64,000 nucleotides of DNA, taken from NCBI GenBank assembly GCA_011109175.1, contig RDEW01000013.1:413476-477475 (forward strand), in the 5' to 3' direction. This document shows positions 22,790-35,285 of this stretch, piece after piece. The translations under genes and the position numbers were made by a program. The DNA is from Dicyema japonicum (lineage: Eukaryota > Dicyemida > Rhombozoa > Dicyemidae). Numbering within the stretch: position 1 is the stretch's first letter; each line of letters starts with the position of its first letter. The notes under the pieces are model-generated. The model was not told the origin of the DNA and searched no databases. It worked only from the letters and a program-made list of their open reading frames with translations.

Positions 22790-23800
22790 GATTATTTTCT
22801 GTCGAGACTGAGCGGCCCAGTCTCTGGGATGGTTCGTTGATCTCCAAGAGTGTTCTGTATGTCCCGGCGTTTTACACTTGTCAATGAATTTAGACTAAAC
22901 ATCGTGAAATAATTTGGAAAAATTTTGATTCCCAGTGTGGTGGTAATTATTCTTAGAGCAGAGTTTCGAATCATTTGTATTTTTTGTCGTTTGTCATTGA
23001 TAAACAGTTCTGATAAATTATCTGTAAATAATGGTCAAACTATCTTTGCAAACGACGTACCTGCCACGGCTCGGAATACTTGGAGCTTCTTCTGAGATTT
23101 TGAAGACAAGTTGGTAGAATGGATGTAGGTAGTAGAGTCTAAAGGTATTTTTCTAAAAATCAATTTTAGGTAGTTTTCTGATTATTTGAGCACTTCACGA
23201 GAGCCAGCCCCGCATGTGCAGTAAAAGAAATAATGTTAGATGTCATCATTTTCCATGCTCCCCTGTTCCTAGCCAAGGCTCTCATAGTGTCAAGGTCGTC
23301 GGCAGTTTTTAAATTTCTTTTAATATTGACCAGGTCTTTTTGTAAAACTATTGGCAGTGTTGTTATAGGTCTTCCACTATAGCGGCCTTTTTGACTAACA
23401 TGGTATGTTTCCATAGATATGTTCAGTAGGGATGTTAATTCCATCCTCAGCACGTGTCTGAAGAGCGTCCATCGGGATTCCAGTACTTCTAAACTAATAG
23501 GTCTAGTGTTGCATCTATAATAGGATTCTTATTTTTGTGTTGATACCTCTTTGATTGAGCCATAGATTCTTCAGTTTATATAACGCAGCATTGGCTAGAG
23601 TTTTCCTACGTAAGATATCTTCGCTATCTCCCATAAGTGAACCGAGTTTCTTTACTTGTCGCCACTTCTCTTCTAGGACGTTACTCATCTTTCTTATCTC
23701 TGTGAGTTCTGTTTTCTCTCTGTTCACAGTAAAAAACCATTTCCCTATTACAGTGGTTCCCAACCTTAAGGTGCTCGCGGAACCCTTGCAATTCAATTAA
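22790..23800 (-). mobile_element. LINE family D remnant
   Basis: The minus strand carries KWRQVKKLGSLMGDSEDILRRKTLANAALYKL (split here: the key core is GDSEDILRRK at about 23640) and, further on, SGRPITTLP and the C-terminal DLDTMRALARNRGAW (23330-23270). The same landmarks occur in the copies at 24.0-24.6 and 36.5-37.9 kb. The RT catalytic region is absent and the frames are broken. Confidence 0.65.
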
Positions 23801-23999
23801 TACAATTTTCACTTAAAACATAATCGTGATAACCAAAAACAATTTTAATGTGAAAATTGAGGTAACTTTTTATCATATAGTTTTGTAACGTTATGAGTTA
23901 TAAGTAAGACGCAGGGGAAAAAATATAGTGTACTTTTCTGAGATATCAGGATATTTTGAAATGTATTATTTATTATTAATAAGCGTTAGTAAAGTTATC

Positions 24000-24640
24000 T
24001 CGCTTATGCCACCCTCTCCTGGATGCGTTTTGTTAATCGCTTCCAGTTCCTCGATGGGTCACTCAGGTGCTCAAGGTCATCTGCCGACGTCAACACTTTC
24101 CCAATCGAAGTTAGGTCTTGATGTAGAAGGGTTGATGGAGTAATTCGTGGTCTTCCCCGGAAAGTCGATCCCGGATGAGGAGCATAGTAGTGTTCCATCG
24201 CGAGATTAGCGGGAGTATTCCTGTCCATTTTTAAGATGTGACCAATATCTGTTAATTCTTAGATATTTTGAAATGTATGCTCCCCAAAAATTAAAAAGGG
24301 ATTCATTTTATATATCTGATTTGACGTTAATTCTGATGTTAAAGCAATAAGATATTCATATTCAATTGATGTTAGATTTTCTGGTACTACTTTAACTTTG
24401 AACGGATTTTGAACCCAATCGTCGTCAAATTTATCCGGAAAATATTTTGCAAATTACCAAATGATCTTTGATGTCCTAAAGTACTGTAGGGGAGAAAGGG
24501 AATCTCCTTGTGGAGTGCCCGTGTTTGTTTCAAAATTTCTTGAATAGGTCTTTCCGACTCTCACAAGGAGTTTTTCTAATTTCTTATTTTTTTCTGAATG
24601 ATGTTTTTCTAATTTCTTCAATATGAAAGTACGTTTTTTG
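24000..24640 (-). mobile_element. LINE family D remnant with internal deletion
   Basis: Near 24575-24495 the minus strand reads VRVGKTYS and TGTPQGDSLSP, an RT motif B, then jumps to the extreme C-terminus (RGRPRITPSTLLHQDL, about 24160-24110, ending RIQERVA at 24007). The whole region between motif C and the C-terminus is missing or unrecognisable. Confidence 0.6.
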
Positions 24641-24728
24641 GTAAGTTTACTAAAACAAGATTATTTTTTAATGTTATAATTTATTTAATGATAATTATAA
24701 TTTAAATATATTTAATGTAAGTTCTGTG

Positions 24729-25382
24729 ATGATATCTCACTTAATAAAAATTAAATTTATTCCTCAGAGAAATGATTACGATTGCGGCCTATCCTGCATA
24801 TTAATGATTTTAAAGTAAGCACAAAAGGTTCCTTGAATAGTTATTATAACAAATCAGTTGATAATATTGAGGATTATTATGAAAAATACAAAGAAAGGTT
24901 ATTTTCTATAGTTATTGCAAGAATGTGGGGAATCGAAATTGCATGTGTTTTGAAATCACTGGGAATTTCGGTTAACTTTTATACCACGTGTCCAGGGCTT
25001 AATTCAACTCAAGACTTGGTGAATACGGACAAAGCACGTGTACTATCAATGTTCAATGAAGCCAGACTTCTCGGCATACCCATTTACGTTGAGTAATAAT
25101 TATATGTACTTAAGAAAAATTCCAATATCGGTTATATTATCCCACGTGTGTCGTAATTGTCCAGTAATAAGTCTTATAAACAGAAATGTAATTGATGGTG
25201 GTAATGATAATTCGTATAATGGTCATTTTGTGATTGTTTGTGGATATTGTGACCATAATGTGTTATGTGTTTGCCCTTCTAATGAGGAAAGTGGAATTAC
25301 TTCTATTCCCTTTGATTTATTTGATATTGCACGACAACACTACTTAACTGATCAGGATTTAATTATTACTAACTATAATTAA
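24729..25382 (+). CDS. GUCD1: GUCD1-like protein (Guanylate_cyc_2 family, C39-peptidase-like fold)
   Basis: The start at 24729 gives MISHLIKIKFIPQRNDYDCG, so the conserved DCGLSC motif lies near the N-terminus as in GUCD1. After introns at 24815-24840 (26 nt) and 24898-24921 (24 nt) comes RMWGIEIACVLKSLGI, then an intron at 25093-25114 (22 nt), EKIPISVILSHV, and the conserved GHFVIVCGY with its His (about 25222-25250). The end is FDLFDIARQHYLTDQDLIIT. The product is about 193 residues, slightly shorter than animal GUCD1. The Cys of DCG and the His of GHF are in the positions of a papain/C39-like pair. The biochemical role of this family is not settled and the cyclase name is historical. No frameshift is seen. 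Confidence 0.85.
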
Positions 25383-25439
25383 TTATCCATTTGTAAACTT
25401 ACTTTTATCAGTTGGAAATTTGTTCTAAATGGACAGTCC

Positions 25440-25990
25440 TCAATACAGGTATTCTAGATTGGCAATTCATTAACTAATTTTGATAATATATTTTGTAGTC
25501 TTATGAGTAGGCTGAGGTAAAATTATTTTTGCTGCTCTTTTTAGGGACTGACTGTCATGCGACTCTTTAACAATCAATCGTTGAGACGGTCCACGTTTTG
25601 TACCAATTTTAATGTAGTACCTGGATGTCCCCAAGGCAATCGTCTGGATATGTGAAAATGATATTATTTTCAGCAATAGACTGAATAAAAACCGACAACG
25701 AATAGATTGAATAAAAATGGGGATTTTTGAGTGACATGATTAGGAAGAAATTGGAAATAGAATATAAATATCCAATGCTACACCTTAGGAGGTTAGTTAG
25801 TCAGAGTTTGATCCTTTCATGAATTCTTGTTTGAAACATTTTCCAAGTAAATCTTTTTTGACACAGAGTTGATTGCTTAGTGTGACAAAGGCATATTCTA
25901 AGTCTTTGGGAAATCGAGTAGAGTCTGATCTATATGAAGCCATGCCCTGTATAAAGTTTTTACAAATTTCAAAAGTTTCCACATTTTGGA
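25440..25990 (-). mobile_element. Degenerate LINE family B fragment
   Basis: Minus-strand phrases in RT order can be read: FIQGMASYRSDST (about 25950), LEYAFVTLSN near motif A, SPFLFN-like motif B (about 25720) and a decayed YPDD-type motif C (about 25640). Each needs a frame change. It matches the copy at 40.3-41.5 kb in order and spacing. Confidence 0.55.
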
Positions 25991-26095
25991 TAAAGTTGTT
26001 GATAATTCAGTGACTTTAATCAGACTACCAAGATTCTCTAAGAAAATCATTGGAATCTTGCAAGTCCATTAGAGTAGGTTGTTTTTATAAGGTTC

Positions 26096-26340
26096 AGTAA
26101 TAATAATAGCCTTTTCACGAAAGCCATAATATTTATAGCTCCGCATAAGCAGGATACACACTTTATTTAAGTAAAGAACAGTTAATTTTAACTAATCGCA
26201 CTGATGACGGCGTCACTCGTCAAACCCTTTTGGCATCGTAGATGCGTGGAACCTTCCACCAGGTGAACAGCAGCGAGAATCGAACCCGTAACATAAGCTA
26301 CTTTAGCCCGACACCTAACCACTATGCCACCCGGCTCAGT
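26096..26340 (-). mobile_element. SINE S1 with tRNA-like head
   Basis: On the minus strand it starts at about 26335 with a tRNA-like head: A-box-like TGGCATAGTGG and B box GGGTTCGATTCTC. The common body follows (GGTTCCACGCATCTACGATG, GTGACGCCGTCATCAGTG, GCGGAGCTATAAATATTATGG) and an ATT-rich tail near 26100. Part of the middle, with the CCTTGGTT segment, is absent. The head is followed directly by SINE body rather than a tRNA 3' end, so this is not a tRNA gene. Confidence 0.85.
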
Positions 26341-26472
26341 ATATCTCTCATATTATTTTAAGTAAAGTAGAAATAGTTATTTTTGAAATAAAAATAATAA
26401 ATTTATAATTTTATGAAAAAATTAAAGAATAATTTAAATTGATAATAAAATATTTTAATAAAATAGTTACGT

Positions 26473-29400
26473 ATGTTTACTGATGTTGAGGTTGATGCAT
26501 TAAAGTCTTTATTTCAACCAGTCGAAGAACGTTTGCAATCAATCAAATGTATAATTAACTTTTTTTAATCCAAGCCGTAAACAGAAACAATTTCATAGAG
26601 AAGATAGTAATACTAATGCTAAGTATACCTCAAAGAAATAACCCTGAGATTTACAAGTATATTTAATAATAAATATTATAGTTTATCGCAAACAAACAGT
26701 GTTGGACTCAAAAGATTCGAATTTTTATCAGATTTTTACAGAAAGTGTTTGGAGTGTTCAAAATTAGAGCTAAGTAATCTAATGGTCGATATTAGACTAA
26801 TTCTCATTAAATTCATTACCGCATTTTTATGTCAGGAAATAATGTCAAATTGTAATTTATTTTCAGGACTCCTCCTGGAACTGCTGTTTTTCGGCGTCTC
26901 ATTTATGAAGACTTTGAATTTACTTACCTTTTTCCGGATTTATTGGGGCATATTAATTTATCTGGTTTTTGTTTTTATTGACCTTAGAAAGTTCTAAATA
27001 TGATGAAATTATCAAAAAGATTCTGTACGTGGTAAGGAATCAGGTTCTGACTTGCCCTACGATTGTTGACTCATTCCAAAGCTTTCTTATTATGAGAAAG
27101 TTGTCCACGTATAAATCTCGTAATGGGAAAAACATATTCTGCGATATTGTTTGTTTTGCGTCATAACTACAGATTGTCACTCTTCCTGGTTTTGGAGGCT
27201 CTGAGGAATTCGAGGATGGTAGAAAGTTTCAGCTTCAAAGCTTTCTGGGTCCCTTCTTCTCAATTAAGGCGACTGAAAAGCGTGATTTGGAGGGATTTGA
27301 CACAAATTACAGTCCTTTACTTTTAGTAGAAAATTGTGATTCTAAAATTGACCCCATCCGAGTAATTGTTGTTATAAACTTAAGGACATATTATTCGAGA
27401 TTATTGAAAATCTTCTTAGGAATAAAACTAGTCGAGCTAAAACTCTCGAATTCTTGCAGTCTGCTCTCATATACAACAAGACACTAGCACAGCTTCAGGT
27501 TTACATTCTCTATAATTCTCAGTACGACCATAGAAAGGTCTCAAACCCTGACTTTATGCTTAATTTGATGCACGTGATTCTTAATCTTGGAGCAAAAAGC
27601 CCAATTTCAAAAGTTTGTTTTGTTTTAGTTATTTGGGTTGACTTGAACTTTCCAATGTCTAGACATGACATTCTTCGTCAGACATTCAAGGATGACTGCA
27701 TAAATATGTCAACAAAGGATGCTTTCGAGTATTTAAACTGTAATTTAATTAATGATTGTTAGCAATGAGTGATTGTGCTGGGAATGATCCCTCATTTGTG
27801 ACTAGAGTGTTTTTCATGTCAGCCTATGCTTTTCGATTGGGGGTTGTATCCCTTATTTCCCTTTATGAAAGTTTGCAAGTGAAGATTTCTAATATCACTA
27901 CTTTCCTGGCAGGACAAAGAAACAGTGAGATTGAGAGGGAGTTGAAGGTTGGTCATAAAGTTATTCTAAAGCGAATTAAAGAGTCAACTCTGGAGATTTC
28001 CGTGAGTTTGTTCAATATGCAGCTCTACGAACAAGTCAACGTGTTTTTCGAAAGATTTATATACTTTTTTCAGAAAAATCTCCAAGATTGATGCTTATAA
28101 GTAATTTTGTGTTTTATTATGTGTCGTTAATGTAATATGTCCCAATGAATTTTCTGTATTACCGGAATGGTTTGTCAATGACATTTTAGTGGCGGCCATA
28201 TTCTTCTTAAAGTTTGGTAATATATTACTTAGATTTCGACGTGATAAATGCGAGAGACTTCTCCCCATTTATGGATGGATTATTTTCTTATTTAATAACA
28301 GAAGATCGTTTTCGTCAAACCCCTACCTATCCTATAAAATAACGGAATTGTTTTGGATCACCACGGAAAACAAAAAATTAATGAATGAATTATTTGAAGT
28401 AGAAAGTGACCTCACATCCTCCCTAATTCTCTCATTTTTAGAATTCTTTTATGGTTTATGGTGATATTACTTTAGATGTGGAACAACAAAACGACAATTC
28501 CTCAGTATTTTACGAAAAGTTTAACAACAGATATTACATGGGATTATTCCTAATAAGTCTTTGGGATGACTATAATTATAAACAAAAGACTGCAGAGTTG
28601 ATTCAAGGAAGATCTGACAAAGTATTACTGAAATTTGTCCATTCCTTGCTTAACGACACAAATTACTTAATAGATGAGTGTTTTTCCAAGATAAAACGAG
28701 TTGTGGAAATTCAGCACAATCCATCTCAGCATAACGTACAATTATTGTCATATTAAGGGTGAACTTTCTCAAATAAATTATATTTTAAAGTCTCTTAACC
28801 AATTGACTAATGGGTATTTTAAATTATTGAGAAAAACATTTCGTTACTTTACGGGCATGATTCCTGATGATTTGTTTGAGCGTTTGGCAAATGCTATGGT
28901 TTCCTTCTTGAATGATTTGTTTTCCCCCAATTCGATATTGTTAACAGTGGTGGACCCTGACCGATTTCATTGGAAGCCAATTAATTTGACTTTGGCTATA
29001 TGTCGGTGTATGACTTCTCTGGCTCATCTTAACCAGTTTATGAAAAGCATGACTGTATGATTAATATTAACCTTAGGATGAGAGGAGTATTTATGTGATT
29101 GAACGTGCTGCTTCATCCATTTCATCCATGCAAAGCAATGTCTACTCCTTATTGCTAGATGATTTGTATGCCATGCTCAAAGAATTGAAGAGGCTCTCTA
29201 CTCTTTTGGTGGTAGACGAGATACCAGAAGAGGATATCCCTGATGAGTTTTTGGATCCTATTACTTCGATGTTGATGGATAATCCGGTAAGACTTCCCAG
29301 TGGACACATTGTGGACAAACATGTGATTGATCGTATTATTTTGGACACAAATCAGGATCCGTTTTCTAGACAACCTCTTACTGAAAGTGATCTTGTGTCT

Positions 29401-29499
29401 GGTTGTAGTTTTTTTGGTATTTTAGTGACTGATTTGAAACAAGCCATTCACTCATGGCGTGAGAGTTACCTCAAAAATAAAAGACAGAATAATTCTTAA
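26473..29499 (+). CDS. UBE4B: U-box ubiquitin chain-elongation factor E4 (UBE4/Ufd2)
   Basis: UBE4/Ufd2 proteins extend ubiquitin chains on substrates handled by Cdc48/p97. The gene starts MFTDVEVDALKSLFQPVEER at 26473. A long helical Ufd2 core follows, built from about 15 exons separated by 22-26-nt introns. Landmarks are LPEWFVNDIL (28165), NPYLSYKITELFW (28320), FYEKFNNRYY and LLNDTNYLIDE (28510-28680). The C-terminal U-box spans about 29235-29450: DEFLDPITSMLMDNPVRLPSG, then DPFSRQPLTESDL. A last 24-nt intron (about 29401-29424) is followed by VTDLKQAIHSWRE and the stop. I estimate about 880 residues, similar to yeast Ufd2. U-box proteins lack zinc ligands, and none are seen. UBE4A versus UBE4B cannot be decided by eye. 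No frameshift is needed. Confidence 0.93.
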
Positions 29500-29634
29500 C
29501 TTTTGTTATTTCCTTTAATCAAAAATTGATAAATCTGAATGATTACTAGTTTTACATTAGGAGTATTAGATACTCAATCCTAGTATTGAAGATCATCTTT
29601 GCTCAACAAAACGAGTATACAGAAATACAACTTA

Positions 29635-29822
29635 TAAACGGAACACTCATTTACTCGATTTTTTTATATTGAATGATTAAATTTTTAACAAAAATAGAAT
29701 TTTAAAAATACACACTTAACTTTAGCCTTTTAAAAAAATTAAAACGCCCTATAATTAGTACGTAATTAAATCCAGTTTTTTCTGAACAAAATAAAAAAGA
29801 GAACAAAAAAAATTCTCTATTT
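29635..29822 (+). repeat. Left terminal inverted repeat of the Tc1/mariner element
   Basis: This pairs with 33818-34000 in inverted orientation, with strong blocks AACGGAACA, CTTAACTTT(A/T)GCCTTTT and AACAAAATAAAAAAGAGAAC and small indels between them. Confidence 0.85.
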
Positions 29823-30621
29823 TTTCCAAAGTTTTTTGAACCCATTTTTATTTTATTACACGTGTTGTTCGTGTTTGATGGTTCTACAACTTACATACCA
29901 AGAAAAAGGAGAAATTATTGCTTATTATAAAGTGGAAAGTCATATCCACAAATTCGAAATCTTACCGAAAGATCCCTCAGTGCTATCTCGAGAGTCATTA
30001 AAAACTTCACCATGAATAATTTCTTCGAGAGAAAAAAAGGCTCAGGGCGAAGATTTTCCCTTAACTCTGATGATCTCAAAATAATTGACAAAAAGGTGAT
30101 GTTAATTTCAATTCTGAAATTTTACGTTATGAAACGGGAACTGTTGTCAGATCACAGACAGAGGAACTACCTGAAAAGACTGAATATATCGACGTTTCAG
30201 CCTACGAAAAGGCCATCTATCGAAAAAACACAAAACGACGAGACTTTATCAGTGCACATAGTGGAACATGTTACCAAATGTGTTCTGGAATCGAGTTATC
30301 TTTAGTGATTAATTTATTTAATCCCGATGGACGAAAATTTGTCTGGAGAAAGACTGGAGAAAGGATAATTTGTTGCCTTTTTTGGAGAAAACAGGAATCC
30401 GGTCTCCAATTTTTCAGCAAGATTCAAAGCATACCTGTTAAGGTGGCTAAAGATTTTTTTAATGAACACGGAATTGAGTTAGTACAATCCCGATTTGAAT
30501 CTAATCGAGCACGTGTGGATTTTTATGAAACAAAAAATAAGAGGAACCGAATTTAATAAAAGAGTGACCTATTCGAAGAATTGAAAAAAATTTGGAACGA
30601 TCTCACGATAGAATATGCAAA

Positions 30622-33600
30622 ATTGAGTTTACTATCACGTGTGGTCTTGTTGTGAATAATTGTATCATCATGGAGCGTCGTTCATACAATGGATCAACAC
30701 ATATTACACCCGAGAGACTAGACACTACATGCTCTACATGCGGTTTTGCCAATGCACGCAAATATGGACTTTTCTGCTCGTCTTGCCGTGACTTTTTCCA
30801 CCTTGGATGCATAAAGATGTCTCAGCGGGCTGCGTGCTCGCTCTGCCTTTGGAACTGCAGTGTCTGCATGGGAACTGGTTGGAAAACCCAGAGGATCATT
30901 CCAAACGAACACGTTGAACCAAACGAGTCCTCTAGACTTCAATAATATGGACAACCTCTTGCTCTTCTTGTCGGATCTAAGGAAAGCCATGAAGATCCCA
31001 ATCAGGATCCCAAGACCGGTCCGGATCCCCGCGGCTACATGTCTGGCCTCTGCAATTGACAATGCTCTCACGTCCGACGACCTGGAGGCCTGGCTAAAAC
31101 TCCTCAGTTTTGCTCCGATGGCCCTTGGAATTCCATTTATCGACTCAAAGGGAGATCAACGGAATACAGAGGAAAGCACGACACTTGGAAACTCCCTTTC
31201 CTCAAAAATGAAGAAGAACATCCAGGTTTTCTATGTGCATTCTTTCACCAAGACGGAAGTCAAGAAATCAAGACATTCTGATTCCAATCCTCTGTTTATT
31301 TGAATGGCCCGGAAAAACTTAAAAAGAGAATGAACCGCAAACTATTCGAAGGCGACGTCCGAGCGGCGTTGCGCGTCGTCGCCAGCGACGAAACTGTTAT
31401 GGCTGCGACACCTGAGGTGCTAGAACTACTCAGACATAAACATCCATGTGCTCCGGAAGATTACCGCCCATTCGTGCTTCCGGGAAATTTGTCAAGGATG
31501 ACCGTCACCGAAGGCGAAGTGCGACGCGGCATTTCGTCCTTTGCGGCGAGTAGCAGTGGAGGCATCGATGGCTTGCGGCCGGGTCACATCAAAGATCTTA
31601 CGGCGGAGGCTACTGCAGAAGCTGGCTGCAACCTTGTCAAATCAATTACAAAACTGGTTATGCGTATTTTGAACGGAGATATTCCTCCCCACGCAAGGGA
31701 GCTCCTTTTCAGTGCACATTTATTGGCCTTCAAAAAACCTGAAGGTGGGGTCCGCCCCATCGCAGTCGGCAACTATTTCAGAAGATTGACAGCGAAAATT
31801 GCATGCAGCATTGTCTCTCCGAGAATATCTGAAGAATTTTCCCCCTCCAACTGGGGGTTGGTGTAAGGAACGGATGCGAGGCGGCAGTGCATGCTGCGAG
31901 GTGTTTTTTTGGACAGAATGACGAACAAAACCCACACATTGGGGTCAAGCTGGACATCTGCAATGCCTTCAATTCATTGAGGAGGGATCAAATTTTCGAA
32001 ACTACAAGCAAACGAGCCCCGGAACTTATTCCACTTGTCTTCCTCGCTTACGGAACAAATTCTTCACTGGTTTTCGGGGACAAGATTATCTGTTCGGAGA
32101 CCGGAGTTCAACAAGGAGACCCACTTGGTCCACTACTCTTCGCTCTGGCCATCGATGAAATTGTCCGCTCTATAAACACACAACTTAACCTTTGGTATCT
32201 CGATGACGCCACAATTGGAGGGCCGTGGAGAAAAGTACACGACGTTCTGTCACATGCCGTGCCAGCACTACGAAACCTCGGACTTGAGATAAACATAAAG
32301 AAATCGGAGCTAATAAATATCACATACTCGGAGAGTGATTTCATCAACGTGGTCGAGTCTTTCAACTCGGTATTACCTGGAATTACTGTCGTACCCAGGG
32401 AGCGGACATACTTTCTTGGGTGCCCACTTGACGAAAAGGAACTGCGGAGCCATCTACAAACAAAAGAGGATGAACTCTCCAGAGTCACGGAAACTTTCCT
32501 TACTCGATGGTCATACAGCGTTCTTCCTTTTGAAGAATAGCATCGGCTTGCCCAAACTCCTATATGCTCTCCGATGTTCTCCCTGCTTCAAACATCGTGA
32601 CATCCTCCTGTCACTGGATAGGACATTGAGAAAATCAGCTGAATTACTTCTAAACATCCAGTTTGATGCGCCGAGTTGGAACCAATGCAAGCTTCCTACA
32701 CGCCTCGGAGGAACGGGTCTCAGGTCGGCGCTGGAGATCGCCTATCCAGCATATGTGTCATCGCTCTCAAGTGGAAGCCTTTTGGTCCAAGAAATCCTAC
32801 GTATTACAACCGGACTCTCTTGGGAAAAAGTCTTCGACGAAGCTCGTTGCGAATGGTGTGAAACTGGTTTGGATATGCCGAACGATCCTTCGAGGCAACG
32901 TGACTGGGATGATATTTACTCCAAGAATATCTTCGACGTGCTAAAGTCTGAGGCCAACCAGCATCGTCTTGCATGCCTCGTGTCCGCCGCCAACCATGGG
33001 AGCGGAGCGTGGCTGGATGCACTCCCGTCTTCCTCCCTGGGGACCCTATTGGACGATGACTGTATTCGGATTGGAATCGCACAACGCCTGGGAGCTGATG
33101 TTTGCGTCGAACACCAATGTCGCTGTGGAGGGATCGTCGATGCCAAAGGGCTGCACCCGCTCTCGTGCAAAAGGAGTGCGGGCAGAGCACCCCGCCATGC
33201 TGCTATGAACAACATTGTCTTGCGAGCTCTTGAAGCGGCAGGCTTCCCGGCAGTATTGGAACCTGTGGGATTGGACCGCGGAGATGGGAAAAGACCGGAT
33301 GGGTTAACTATCTTTCCGTTCACCGAGGGAAAATCGCTCGTATGGGACTGCACTGTTGTGGATTCTTTCTCGAACTCGATGATGCTCAGCTCGGCGCAGT
33401 CTGCTGGATCGGCAGCCGATCTGGCCGAAAAATCAAGATTAAAAAATATGGCGAAATTGGAGACCGCTACCGTTTTGTACCGGTAGCAATCGAGACGTCT
33501 GGTGCGGCTGGAAGTATTACAGCCTCTTTCCTAAAGGAAATCGGGGGAAAATTGGCCCACCGCAAGAAAGACGTGCGGGAAGCGGTCTGGCTGAGGCAAA

Positions 33601-33731
33601 GAATTGGTATCGCAGTTATTCGCGGAAACGCTTACTCCGTGATGTCAGCAGCCGCTCTCCCCCATAGTTAATAAATAATATTTTATTGTTAATAAATTTT
33701 TTGTTTAAAAAAAAATTAAAAAAAAAAAAAA
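30622..33731 (+). mobile_element. LINE family R copy E, nearly full length with poly(A) and target duplication
   Basis: AGAATATGCAAA occurs at 30610-30621 and again at 33732-33743, directly after an A-rich tail (33706-33731): a 12-bp target-site duplication around a non-LTR insertion. From about 30670 the ORF encodes a C4HC3 PHD-like finger (CSTC, CSSC, FFHLGC, WNCSVC), a linker, and an RT with RPIAVGNYFRRL, KLDICNAFNSLRR, TGVQQGDPLGPLLFAL and WYLDDATIGG (31740-32220). A C-terminal nuclease follows: CRCGGIVDAKGLHPLSC, GRAPRHAAMN, KRPDGLTIFP and LVWDCTVVDSF (33118-33370). The final block is RQRIGIAVIRGNAYSVM. The catalytic YLDD and the PD..D residues are intact. At least five frame changes break the reading, so activity is unlikely unless some are sequencing errors. 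Confidence 0.93.
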
Positions 33732-33817
33732 AGAATATGCAAATCGTTTGTTGAATCAATGCGGAGTAGAATTTTAGAAGCAATAAATTCTCAAGGGGGT
33801 CATACTAAATTTTGAAC

Positions 33818-34000
33818 TATTTTTGTTCTCTTTTTTATTTTGTTTGAAAAAAATTAGGTTTGAATACTTACCAAAATCTTTGACGTTTGGATTTTTGTAA
33901 AAGGCAAAAGTTAAGCTTATACTTTAAAATTCAATTTTTTATTAAAAAAAATTAATCTTTATTTATAAAAAAAAAATTGAGAAATTGGCTGTTCCGTTTT
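33818..34000 (-). repeat. Right terminal inverted repeat of the Tc1/mariner element
   Basis: Inverted partner of 29635-29822. The outer end CCGTTTT is followed by TA. Confidence 0.85.
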
Positions 34001-34924
34001 TATTTGTATCGCTATATTCTCACCTGCAAAATTAGGATTTCACAGCGCAGAATAATGACCTCCAAACAGAACAAGTTGATGGCAACCAATTGTTGTGGCT
34101 AAGTTGTAAGTTAAATACAGAATTAGAATCTCTTAGTGAGCTCATCACTAAGCATCGATCTTGCTATAGTCTATAGCATCACTGGGAGAATATAATAGGT
34201 ATAGGCCAATTACTTTTGTGTTAACATTATATAAATTAATCACAAAATTTGTGTCGAATGAGGTCAGAAAAATTTTAAATCCCATCACCCTCTAGCAGAA
34301 ACATCAACTTATCTTCTCCCTCAACCCCACACAAGCACGTATCGGCACGTTCTTCGATTCTTACGTATTAGGAATTCCAGATGCATTTGAGACTGGGACT
34401 CTCCAGAAGCCTATCTTTCCATAATTTTAGAGGCTTTTTTAGGCTAACTCCGATCTTCAAAACATTTGTCCAGGAAATGAATCTTTTATATACTATATGT
34501 ATTGGTTGTATATAGAATTCAAAATAGAATGATTTCAGATCTTCCATAAGCCATAGAGACATTTCAACATGTTAGTCTTCTTTCCACATTTTGTTATAAC
34601 ATTTTCAAAATGGCAAAGAATGACATGTTCATTTCAAAAACCAAGGATCTTTTGAGATCTAAACAGGATAACACAATTAATTGTTTTTAACTCGACCGTA
34701 CGTCGTACCAGTATTTTGTATGATGTAAAGAGAGTTGCTACGGACTTCTCAGTGCTGGTCGATATGTCGTTTTTCATAACCATTCGTTAAGGCGGTCCAG
34801 GTTTTTGTAATCTTGAAGTGTCAGTCTGGATGTCCCGATCACGGTAAGCTATGATGAGGTCGTCATTTTCGACTTCCGACGTAATTTTCGAAGTGAAAAT
34901 ATCATTTTTGACTTAAGGCGTAGG

Positions 34925-35285
34925 GATCGGCCATGAATAATAATAATACTACGCTTTATGAAAGACCATATTAGCTATAGCTCCTCTCAGTCAGGCAAAA
35001 CACTTCATTTTAAGTAAAGAGCAGTTATCATAACTAATCGATGAAGGAGAACCAAGGAATGCTCTTTACTTTTTTTTTTTGGTGGGTATGAGTACTTTTG
35101 TAGACGATCCGATTCAGCAGTGAGATGTCCACCTATGGCGCCGTCACTCATCAAGTCAAAGCATAGTAGATGCCTGGAACCTTCAGTCGGAATGTACAGC
35201 GGCGAGATTTGAACTAGTGGCCATCAGGCCTTTTGCCTGGCACTCGTTACACTGCGCTACCCAGTCAGATCGGCGTCGAATAACC
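34925..35285 (-). mobile_element. Diverged SINE S1 with tRNA-like head
   Basis: On the minus strand the head starts near 35278: GGGTAGCGCAGTGTAACGAG (A-box region), then AGTTCAAATCTC (B box, about 35212). The S1 body follows with GGTTCCAGGCATCTACTATG and GAGTGACGGCGCCAT, and an AAT-rich tail at 34936-34948. It is the most divergent S1 copy here. It lies between RT motifs of the LINE, which it must have entered after the LINE inserted. Confidence 0.8.

Larger units (their letters stand above)
29635..34000 (+). mobile_element. Tc1/mariner transposon with long terminal inverted repeats, split by a LINE
   Basis: The ends are imperfect inverted repeats of roughly 180 bp (29635-29822 and 33818-34000). 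Both end in AACGGAAC outermost and share CTTAACTTT and AACAAAATAAAAAAGAGAAC inward. TA flanks both ends (29633-29634 and 34001-34002). The plus strand encodes a transposase from about 29878: an N-terminal HTH, KKGSGRR, an FNPDGRKFVWRKTGER block (30318-30362), and a decayed PDLNLIEHVW (30490-30520). The C-terminus, VESMRSRILEAINSQGGHTK (33755-33815), lies beyond the inserted LINE. Frame breaks near the first and last catalytic residues mean the enzyme is dead. Without the LINE the element would be about 1.25 kb. Confidence 0.9.

Noticed and set aside
29142-29373. Minus-strand ORFs under the U-box
   Set aside because: They are antisense to the conserved UBE4 U-box exon and show no family features.
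32804-33353. Minus-strand ORFs of 128-145 residues
   Set aside because: They lie antisense to the family R nuclease, whose GC-rich codons create long open shadows.
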